Shown here: positions 50,297 through 57,206 of the stretch, piece by piece
How positions within the stretch are numbered: the stretch's first letter is position 1
How the letters are laid out: every line of letters begins with the position of its first letter
Assembly: GCA_902765395.1 (NCBI GenBank)
Contig: CACWZP010000013.1
Span: 16,877-80,876, forward strand
DNA: 64,000 bases
Source of the DNA: an uncultured Eubacteriales bacterium
GTDB taxonomy: Bacteria; Bacillota; Clostridia; Christensenellales; Aristaeellaceae
Direction of reading: 5' to 3'
Notes under the pieces: generated by a model
Databases searched by the model: none
What the model was told of the DNA's origin: nothing
Seen by the model: the letters and a program-made list of their open reading frames with translations, nothing else
Program-made: the position numbers and the translations under genes

Positions 50297-51608
50297 TTAA
50301 TCTTTTCCGTCGTGCAGGGCGAGGGATTCCGTGTTGAAGATCGCCCAGGAATAGTCCTGCATGTATTCTCCCCGATAGGCGTTGACGGCCTCCGCTTCCC
50401 CCTCCAGAAAGCGGTACAGGTCGCAATCCAGCTGCTCCGGCCGTATGCGCAGGTTGCCGCTCTTGACTTCCGGGATCTCCTCGATTCCCGCGTCGCGGAG
50501 GGTCTCCCGCAGGGAGCGGACGACGACATCCAGGTATTTCTGCATGGTTCGGTCATAGGGCGCGTCCCCCAAAGGGCCGCGAAGATGCCGGGCCGGGTGA
50601 CGCCCTTCCCGTTGCGATCGATCAGATACGCCAGCAGCTCCTTGCTCTTGGCGCGGCGAAACGCCAGCGTCTCCCCGTCCACGAGGATTTCAAAGTTGCC
50701 AAAGGTCTGGGCGACGATGTGCCCCGCAGAATGCCGCGGCTTCCTGGCACAGGCGTAGGCCACCTCCTCATCCAGCTCCAGCGGGCTGACCGGCTTGAGC
50801 AGATAGATGGTCTGCGCCGCCGTCTCCGGGGAGCGCAGGCACAGGCTGCGGATGGTGGCGAGGGTGTTGTACAGGAAGTGGGGCTGGATCTGGGTCATCA
50901 TGATCTGGATGCGCTGCTCCGCCGCCAGCGCGTTTTCGTGCGCCCGGACAAACTGGAAGTGCAGCCAGATATGGTAGAGCACGCTGCTGATCACGATGGA
51001 TATGGTCAGGAAGCTGACGGCTGCGGCGTTTCGGCCACGGAGCCGTCCAGCACCAGCGCCAGCAGGAGTATGAACACCGAGAATATGGGGATCCAGCTCT
51101 CCTTGCGCTTGGAGGGGTGGTAGTCCCGAAACGTCGAAAAGACGAGCAGCCCCAGCAGGATCAGGCAACTGTTCTTCAACACCGGCCATCCGCCCTGGAA
51201 CTTGTTATCCCCGTTGATCGTGAAGCAGATGTCCGTAAACAGCGCCGTCAGGTGGATCGCCGCGTTGACGACGATCAGTATCCAGAGCGCCCTGCCGGGC
51301 TTCTTCGGGCTGACGATATGCAGGAAGAGCAGCAGGATGAGCGGCCGGATGGAATAGCCGTAGATGTCGACCGCCCTCCTCAGCATGATCGCGGGCTTCC
51401 CGACCGTCAGCAGGTGATCCACCAGATTCTGCATATTCAGGCTGAACACCAGCACGCAGATCATCAGCATGATCTGCTTCTTCCGCTTCTGGAGATAGGC
51501 ATCGATCCCCACCGCGATCAGCAGGCCAACCAGCAGGAGCGCCATGGGCAAAACCGCGAGCATTTCCGTATAATGCCCATGGATAAATTGATATAAGGCT
51601 TCCTTCAT
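50297..51608 (-). pseudogene. Chimera of a LytS-like kinase and a SARP/BTAD response regulator
   Basis: From the start at 51608 (AAGGGGGTG site) come six or seven TM segments (VLPMALLLVGLLIAVGIDAY, YSIRPLILLLFLHIVSPKKP). A frameshift near 51020 follows, then the kinase box IQIMMTQIQPHFLYNTLATI. At about 50805 it switches into the end of a receiver (YLLKPVSPLELDEEVAYACA) and a BTAD-type winged helix (QTFGNFEILVDGETLAFRRA). A second frameshift at about 50570 leads to YDRTMQKYLDVVVRSLRETL and the end. The kinase ATPase and most of the receiver are missing. It appears to be a deletion between adjacent kinase and regulator genes followed by decay. Confidence 0.72.
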
Positions 51609-51805
51609 CTGGCGTTCACCCCCTTCCACATCCTGTTTACTTTCGATAAACGCCCCCCCCCCGGATTCCTGCATGGCTGCCGTTTTTGTAATCAGTCCGT
51701 GCACACTTCAGGCTTCCCGTCTCTGTACGCAGGTCGACGTTCACGCCGCGGCTTATGGCCGGCATCCATCGGGGCTCTCCGGGCATCCAAAGCCTCCTGA
51801 AATCA
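51609..51805. other. Intergenic stretch with a C10 run
   Basis: No gene is recognised. A run of ten C (51653-51662) lies 45 bp upstream of the chimera's start codon; such a tract could vary in length by slippage. The remainder up to the terminator at 51806 shows no feature. Confidence 0.4.
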
Positions 51806-51844
51806 AAAAGGCGCCTGAACCCATGCGGCGTTCAAGGCGTCTTA
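51806..51844 (-). terminator. Terminator of the small-membrane-protein operon
   Basis: Arms GCGCCTGAAC and GTTCAAGGCGTC pair with one bulge, and on the minus strand the hairpin is followed by CTTTTTG. It lies about 125 bp after the stop at 51968. Confidence 0.7.
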
Positions 51845-51967
51845 TTGGCGGCTCATTCGGCCGATCGCGACCCGGCGGGCGCTCGCTAAAGAGCGCATCC
51901 GCGGCGCGTATTCGGGGATTTGGCTTCGCGGCGTCTCGCCCCGTCCAGCGGAAGCCGCGCCATCGTG

Positions 51968-52465
51968 TCAGAACAACGTGCAGATCCAGGCCGCGAGCGC
52001 GGATGCCGCGGGGAATATGACCAGCAGCTTCAGCAGCTGGCTTTTGATGTTGTAGCCATACTTCCTGCCCTTGAGCGCCGACTCCGTCTCCGGGAAGTAA
52101 TGCTGGAAGAAGTGGAATCTGCAGAGGAGGAACCAGTCGAAGAAGACCATGTCATAGGCCTTGTAGATCGTGAAGATGGTCACGAACCGCACAAAGAAGC
52201 CCATGAAGGTATAGCCGCTCCGGAAGCCGTCCCAGATGGATACGACGCCCACGCCCAGGATCATCGCGATGCTCATGACCATCATCACCCATCCCATGGC
52301 CCGGGCGCCGCGGAACAATTCCGCTTCTCTCGGCTTCAAAACCTCCCGGGCCTCCTTCGGGGCCGACGAGAAGAACCTCGTTTCCTGGACGAAGGCCACC
52401 GCCGAAACCAGCAGCATCGTGATCGCCCCGCAGAATATGATCGCCAGAAATACCGTCAAAAGCAT
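51968..52465 (-). CDS. Small membrane protein with FFQHYFPETE motif (family copy 3)
   Basis: A 165-aa protein with four hydrophobic segments. MVFFDWFLLCRFHFFQHYFP followed by ETES is almost identical to the loop of the 35357 product. The N-terminus (MLLTVFLAIIFCGAITMLLV) is a signal-anchor-like helix. GGGAGGG precedes the ATG. It is downstream of the 52571 gene with a gap of 105 bp on the same strand, so the two related families are encoded together here. Confidence 0.78.
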   Translation of the reverse strand: MLLTVFLAIIFCGAITMLLVSAVAFVQETRFFSSAPKEAREVLKPREAELFRGARAMGWVMMVMSIAMILGVGVVSIWDGFRSGYTFMGFFVRFVTIFTIYKAYDMVFFDWFLLCRFHFFQHYFPETESALKGRKYGYNIKSQLLKLLVIFPAASALAAWICTLF

Positions 52466-52570
52466 GGTTTTCCCTCCCGATGTTCAATCAGTATACAAGA
52501 CCTTCCGGGGCGCGCCCCGCCCGCGTACCGCTCCAGCCGAGCGTCGTGTCCGGCCGGTTGTTCCCCATTC

Positions 52571-53065
52571 CTATCCCGGCATCAGGCACACGATCCCGGA
52601 GAGCGCGGCGGCGAATACCGCCATGCCGACCGTTCCCATCACCCATTTCTGCCGTTTGTCCTTTGCGGAAATATACGGCCTCAGATACTCGGTGCCGGGA
52701 ATGATCCAGGCCTTGGTATGCCCCACCCAATATTCTTCGATCAGAAGTCGGTCGACCAGGTTCATGATGGACAGGATCGCAAGCGACTGCCAGAAGCCGG
52801 GCACGAAGCTCCGCGTGCCGTTGATCGCGTATACGCAAGCGAGCACATAGGCCATATACCCGGGAAGGCACAGGCACCTGATGCGCACACTCCGCTTCCG
52901 GATGGCTTCCGCCGTCGTCATGACGAGCCCTATGACGCGCTCCTGCACCTTCTTGTCGTACAGATGCACCATTCCGATCGCGCCGTTCCTGATGCCGACG
53001 GCACAGACGAGCACCAGCAGAGCGCCGAGCCCGAGGCCTTCCACGATGAGTTTGATCGCAAGCAT
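52571..53065 (-). CDS. Small membrane protein with WVGH...PGTE motif (family copy 4)
   Basis: A 164-aa protein with four hydrophobic segments. LLIEEYWVGHTKAWIIPGTE is shared with the 38650 product (DRLWVGHSAFWVIPGTED). The start MLAIKLIVEG at 53065 is preferred because GGAG lies 9 bases before it; the alternative ATG at 53080 has no spaced ribosome site. It is first after a promoter that carries the duplicated TTAG module also found before the 38650 gene's operon. Function unknown. Confidence 0.75.
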   Translation of the reverse strand: MLAIKLIVEGLGLGALLVLVCAVGIRNGAIGMVHLYDKKVQERVIGLVMTTAEAIRKRSVRIRCLCLPGYMAYVLACVYAINGTRSFVPGFWQSLAILSIMNLVDRLLIEEYWVGHTKAWIIPGTEYLRPYISAKDKRQKWVMGTVGMAVFAAALSGIVCLMPG

Positions 53066-53102
53066 GATCCGGTTCTCCATTCCTGATTATATCTTGTCGG
53101 CT

Positions 53103-53204
53103 GGCGTAATCCGGGCAGCGGCTGACATCGATAATGTGGAAATCGCAGCATGGCGCGCCGCGTCCGATGGTGCTGTTGCGCCCATCCCAGTTGTCGCGAT
53201 TCAT
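53103..53204 (-). pseudogene. Possible C-terminal scrap of an ATC hydrolase
   Basis: After GGGAG and an ATG, the frame reads NSTIGRGAPCCDFHIIDV, resembling the C-terminal signature of ATC hydrolases (compare FEDGDYCDFKLKL in the 46301 product). No other part of the family is present. It lies between the operator region and the 52571 gene. The match is short and could be chance. Confidence 0.28.
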
Positions 53205-53223
53205 GGGGCGCTCCCGGTCAATA

Positions 53224-53357
53224 TTAGGCAAAACTAACCCCCATCCGTTAAGAACGCCCACCGCGCAGGTGTCTGTCTTTGACGCCGCTGCGGGATGGGC
53301 GATAGCGCCTCGTTAGTCACCGCTTACCATTATATATCGCCAGGCGCGTTTTTTCAA
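53224..53357 (-). promoter_or_regulatory. Double-box promoter and leader of the 52571-51968 operon
   Basis: Minus strand TTGAAA (53357-53352), 17 bp, TATAAT (53334-53329). Box 1 TTAG-TCACCG-CTTA (53313-53326) lies just after -10. Box 2 TTAG-GCAAAA-CTAA (53224-53237) lies in the leader. The region between, including GGATGGGCGATA, is homologous to the leader at 39858-39957. Confidence 0.78.
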
Positions 53358-53461
53358 GATGGATATTTGGGAAATATGGAATAATCCTCGGTAAACCCAA
53401 ACCCGTTCAGAACAGGCGCGCGGCCCCGCTTCCATGTCTCTCGCCGGGCCCGTTCCACGTG

Positions 53462-54679
53462 TCATCCCTTCGCCCGCTTGCGCTGCATCCGGGACACCAC
53501 GATGGCGCAGGAAGCGTCGCCGGTGATGTTCACCACGGTGCGGCCCATGTCGAATATGCGGTCGATGCCGGCCACCAGGGCGATGCCCTCCACGGGCAGG
53601 CCCACGGACTGCAGCACCATGGCCAGCATGACCATGCCCGCGCCGGGCACGCCCGCCGTGCCGATGGAGGCCAGCGTGGCGGTCAGCACGATGGTCAGCA
53701 TCTGGGGAAAGGTGAGGGTGATGCCATAGCACGAGGCGATGAACACGGCGCACACGCCCTGGTAGATGGCGGTGCCGTCCATGTTGATGGTGGCGCCCAG
53801 GGGCAGCACGAAGGAGGCGACCTCCCGGTCAGCGCCCAGCTTCTCCGTGCACTCCATGTTCAGCGGCAGCGTGCCCACCGACGAGGCCGACGAGAAGGCC
53901 ATCATGATGGCGGGCAGCATGCCCTTGAAGAACTTCAGCGGGCTCAGGCCGCCCAGCGCCTTCACCGACGCGGAATAGACCACCACCGCGTGCACGACAT
54001 AGCCCAGGTAGGCCACCAGCAGCACCTTCGCCAGCGAGCCCAGCACCGCGGGGCCGTTCTCGGCCACCACCGGGCACAGCAGGCAGAACACGCCGATGGG
54101 GCTCAGCTTCAGGATCATCTCCATGGCCTTCATGCAGATGTCGTTGGCGATGTTCACCACAGAGAAGTCGGCCTCCTTGCCGTCGTGCATCAGGATCAGC
54201 GCGAAGCCGATGAACAGCGAAGCCACGATGATCTGCAGCATGTTGGCGTCCACGAAGGGCTTGATGAAGTTGGACGGGAAGATGCCCACCAGGGTGTCCA
54301 TGAAGTTGACGCCCGTGGCCGAGGGCTCGTAGGCCAGGTCCGTGGTGGACAGCACCGGGAAGATGCCCTTGAGCAGGTTGGCAAACAACAGGCCGATGGC
54401 CACCGCGAAGGCGGTGGTGCACAGGTAGTAGACCACGGTGCTGCCGCCGATGACGCCCACCTTCTTGATGTCGCGCATGGACACCACGCCCGCCATGATC
54501 GAGAAGAACACCAGCGGGCACACGATCCACTTGATCAGGTTCAGGAAGATGGTGCCGAAGGGCTTGATGTAGCTCGTGGCAATCTCCGGGCGGCTCGTCA
54601 GCGCCACGCCGGCGATGATCGCGATCACAAGCGCGATGAAGATCTGGGTGGACAGGGCCAGCTTTTTCTTTTGTTGCAT
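53462..54679 (-). CDS. Dicarboxylate/amino acid:cation symporter (DAACS/GltP family)
   Basis: A 405-aa Na+ or H+ coupled importer. Hallmarks are the serine-rich hairpin AFSSASSVGTLPLNMECTEK, VLPLGATINMDGTAIYQGVC (TM7 cation site) and GTAGVPGAGMVMLAMVLQSV, followed by IDRIFDMGRTVVNITGDAS. It probably imports glutamate, aspartate, C4-dicarboxylates or serine. It is monocistronic, with the promoter at 54802. I see no clear terminator. Confidence 0.93.
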   Translation of the reverse strand: MQQKKKLALSTQIFIALVIAIIAGVALTSRPEIATSYIKPFGTIFLNLIKWIVCPLVFFSIMAGVVSMRDIKKVGVIGGSTVVYYLCTTAFAVAIGLLFANLLKGIFPVLSTTDLAYEPSATGVNFMDTLVGIFPSNFIKPFVDANMLQIIVASLFIGFALILMHDGKEADFSVVNIANDICMKAMEMILKLSPIGVFCLLCPVVAENGPAVLGSLAKVLLVAYLGYVVHAVVVYSASVKALGGLSPLKFFKGMLPAIMMAFSSASSVGTLPLNMECTEKLGADREVASFVLPLGATINMDGTAIYQGVCAVFIASCYGITLTFPQMLTIVLTATLASIGTAGVPGAGMVMLAMVLQSVGLPVEGIALVAGIDRIFDMGRTVVNITGDASCAIVVSRMQRKRAKG

Positions 54680-54801
54680 GGTTTCAACCTCCTCATGGTG
54701 TCACAGGTCTCCGATTATGCCATGATTTTCACCGTAATCCCTTCGGGCTTCCGGCGAACCGCGCAACCGCCGCACTTCATGCGACCGGTTCACTGATCCT
54801 T

Positions 54802-54831
54802 ATTATACCATATCAAGGGTTCCCCTGTCCA
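54802..54831 (-). promoter_or_regulatory. Putative promoter of the symporter gene
   Basis: Minus strand TGGACA (54831-54826), 18 bp, TATAAT (54807-54802). The leader to the ATG at 54679 is about 115 nt. The next stretch, 54832-55074, holds nothing I recognise. Confidence 0.55.
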
Positions 54832-55074
54832 CACGGCCCTGCGCAGTCGTTGTCATCCGTCCGCGCTGACGGTGCTTCCCATCCGGCCAGCGGCGCCGGT
54901 GCGTCATCAGGGCCCGGCAAAAAGCCATGAGCCGCCCACCCCCGGTACAGTGATTTCGTTCAGGCTCCCGAACCGGCTTTACGTCCAAATCCCTCGCAAC
55001 GTTCATCGGGAAAGAAAAAGAGGCCATTGTCTTGCAGGTTGGTCGCCATTTTCAACCACTTGGTGTGAATCCCA

Positions 55075-55103
55075 TTGATTTGTCAGTGGGATTTTTCTAT
55101 AAT
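55075..55103 (+). promoter_or_regulatory. Putative promoter of the LytTR-DUF3021 operon
   Basis: TTGATT (55075-55080), 17 bp, TATAAT (55098-55103), about 28 bp before the ATG. AATCCCA / TGGGATT arms straddle the -35 (55068-55093) and could be an operator, as LytTR/DUF3021 pairs are usually autoregulated. Confidence 0.65.
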
Positions 55104-55131
55104 GTTCCCGTGAGCGAGAGGAGGAACGCGA

Positions 55132-55581
55132 ATGAGAGTTGAAATCGAGCAGGACGCCCGATTGAAGTCGCCTGAGATCACGATCCGCTGCCCGGCCATC
55201 GACGAGGACATCCTGCGCATCGTGGCCATGCTGCGGGTGCAGGAGCAGAAGATCACCGGCATCCTGGACGGCGACTACCACCTGCTGGACGCCAAGGCCA
55301 TCCTCTACTTCGAGAGCGTGGACAAGCGCACATTCTGCTATACGAAAGAGGCGGTGTACGAGTGCCCGCTGCGGCTGTACGAGATCGAGGAAAAGCTGGG
55401 CGGCGCGGACTTCGTGCGCATCTCCAAGGCGATGGTGGTCAACTTTCGGGCGATCCGGTCCATCCACCCTGATTTTGGCGGGCGGCTGACCGTGACGCTG
55501 GAGAACGGCGAGAGACAGTGCGTGTCGAGGCAGTATGCACCGGCCATCAAGCAAAAACTGATGCCGACGAGGAGGTCGTGA
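55132..55581 (+). CDS. LytTR family DNA-binding regulator
   Basis: A 149-aa protein that is nearly all LytTR domain (about residues 45-147): YHLLDAKAILYFESVDKRTF, GADFVRISKAMVVNFRAIRS and GRLTVTLENGERQCVSRQYA. No receiver is present, as in the LtrA/FhuR-like standalone LytTR regulators. It is followed 2 bp later by a DUF3021 membrane protein, which in such pairs typically antagonises the LytTR protein. GAGAGGAGG precedes the ATG. Confidence 0.92.
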   Translation: MRVEIEQDARLKSPEITIRCPAIDEDILRIVAMLRVQEQKITGILDGDYHLLDAKAILYFESVDKRTFCYTKEAVYECPLRLYEIEEKLGGADFVRISKAMVVNFRAIRSIHPDFGGRLTVTLENGERQCVSRQYAPAIKQKLMPTRRS

Positions 55582-55583
55582 AC

Positions 55584-56027
55584 ATGAAGAATTTTATGAA
55601 GGGCGTTCTGGAGTGGAAGACCGGGGCCAGCCTGGCCTTCACGGGAAGCGTGCTGGTCTACCTGGTGATTGCCCTGCTGATGGGAGAGAGGCAGATTGAG
55701 GCGACGGCGATCATCGCCATGCTGCTGCTTTCCACTGTGGGCACGTTTGTGCAATACCTGTGTTTCACCGACAACATCATCAAAAATATGCGCTACACGA
55801 GGCGGCTGATGCTGTTCGGCGCGCTGTTCATGCCGCTTTTGACGGGCATCGCCGTGGCCTTCGGCTGGTTTCCGACGGCCAAGCCCGGCGCGTGGGCGCT
55901 GTTCCTGGGCATCGCGCTGGTCGTATTCGCGGCGATGACGCTGGGCTTTGAGATGTACTTCCGCGTGGCCGGCAGGAAGTACGACGGATTGCTTGGACAG
56001 TATAGAAAGGAACACGAAGGCGAATAG
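55584..56027 (+). CDS. DUF3021 membrane protein (LytTR partner)
   Basis: A 147-aa protein with four membrane segments (ASLAFTGSVLVYLVIALLMG, AIIAMLLLSTVGTFVQYLCF, LFGALFMPLLTGIAVAFGWF, LFLGIALVVFAAMTLGFEMY). This is the standard layout of DUF3021 partners of LytTR regulators, thought to hold the regulator inactive at the membrane. ATG at 55584 has GAGGAGG upstream. A perfect hairpin follows at 56058. Confidence 0.9.
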   Translation: MKNFMKGVLEWKTGASLAFTGSVLVYLVIALLMGERQIEATAIIAMLLLSTVGTFVQYLCFTDNIIKNMRYTRRLMLFGALFMPLLTGIAVAFGWFPTAKPGAWALFLGIALVVFAAMTLGFEMYFRVAGRKYDGLLGQYRKEHEGE

Positions 56028-56057
56028 CAAACCGGCGGCGGCACACTGTGCCATTAA

Positions 56058-56110
56058 CAGGAGGCACCCCTTCCCCCGGCACCCGCCAGGGCCTGAAGGG
56101 GTGCCTCCTG
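56058..56110 (+). terminator. Terminator of the LytTR-DUF3021 operon
   Basis: A perfect 16-bp stem CAGGAGGCACCCCTTC / GAAGGGGTGCCTCCTG, 30 bp after the stop. The tail is not a T-run. The stem core is the same as at 35271-35313. Confidence 0.7.
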
Positions 56111-56112
56111 TA

Positions 56113-56424
56113 TATGCAGGGATCAGTTGTCTGGAAACGGCAGGCCGAAACAGGAGCGAACAGGGTTTGCGGCGCTGCCTGGCCCGACCAGGGAGCAGCA
56201 CGCACGGGTTTTCAAACGCGTCTTCAAACGCATATATGAACCGACTGCAAAAGCCCTTGTCCACATCCCGTGTTTCATGACAACTCGGAGTCCGTGCTCA
56301 CCGCCCGCCGGTTCGCGGCCTCGAAACAGGTGCAGGTGCCCCTTTCACACTTCCGCGCCATGCGGTTGGGCGACAGGGGTATTCCCCGCCTGTTGGGCGC
56401 TTGGTCTGTTCCATCAGGAACCCC
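56113..56424. other. Intergenic stretch, nothing recognised
   Basis: Between the LytTR operon terminator and the Amt-PII remnant I find no plausible gene or RNA. Short frames here have no ribosome site and no familiar motif. Confidence 0.4.
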
Positions 56425-57117
56425 CTATTCAGACTGCAACGCGTCGTAGCCTTTTTCTCCGGTGCGGACGCGCACGACGTTTTCGACATCGGTGACAAAG
56501 ATCTTGCCGTCGCCGATGTGGCCGGTGTGCAGCACGCGCTTGGCGGTTTCGACGACCATGCGGACCGGGACCTTGCTGACCACGATGTCCACCTGTATCT
56601 TGGGCAGCAGCGTGATTTCAACCGGCGTGCCGCGGTAGTACTCCGGCTTGCCCTTCTGCGCGCCGTAGCCCATGACGTTGGTGACCGTCATGCCGGTGAC
56701 GCCGATCTTATTCAGATTCTTCTTGAGGGGTTCCAGGCTGGCCGGGCGGCAGATGATGCGCACATTGGTGTAGACCGACGCATCGGGAGCCTTCTCCTTG
56801 ACTGCCCTCACAGGCGCTTCATATTCCTCGGCGGGAACAGCCACGAGCTCGGCATCCTCCAGGCTGCTGTCCGCCATGATGGTGAAGCCGGAATAGGCGG
56901 TGTGCAGGCCGTGCTCCGAGCGATCCAGGCCCATGACCTCGTCCTCGGCGCTGGCCCGCAGGCCGATGGTGACCTTGATGATGGAGAATACGATGGTGAT
57001 GATGACCACCGTCCAGGCGATCACCGAGGCGACGCCCAGCAGCTGCACGCCCAGGAATTTGAAGCCGCCGCCGTAGAAAACGCCCTTCATCGTGGAGACA
57101 CCTGTGGCAAATCCTCT
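56425..57117 (-). pseudogene. 5'-truncated ammonium transporter fused to a PII protein
   Basis: Homology begins at about 57117 with FATGVSTMKGVFYGGGFKFL and GVQLLGVASVIAWTVV, the last membrane helices of an Amt transporter, then AEDEVMGLDRSEHGLHTAYS. A complete PII domain follows (about residues 110-221 from the ATG at 57090), including the T-loop Tyr in KPEYYRGTPVEI and HTGHIGDGKIFVTDVENVVR. About 380 residues of Amt are missing. Upstream DNA shows no Amt. Translation from 57090 could give a membrane-anchored PII of 221 aa, but the ribosome site is poor. Confidence 0.78.
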
Positions 57118-57206
57118 TGCCGAAACATGTTCCCTGTGGTAAACTATTCATGAAGCTATCCTATAACGTTTATACATGAAATGCTTTTTATAAGGCAGGT
57201 ATCGTT

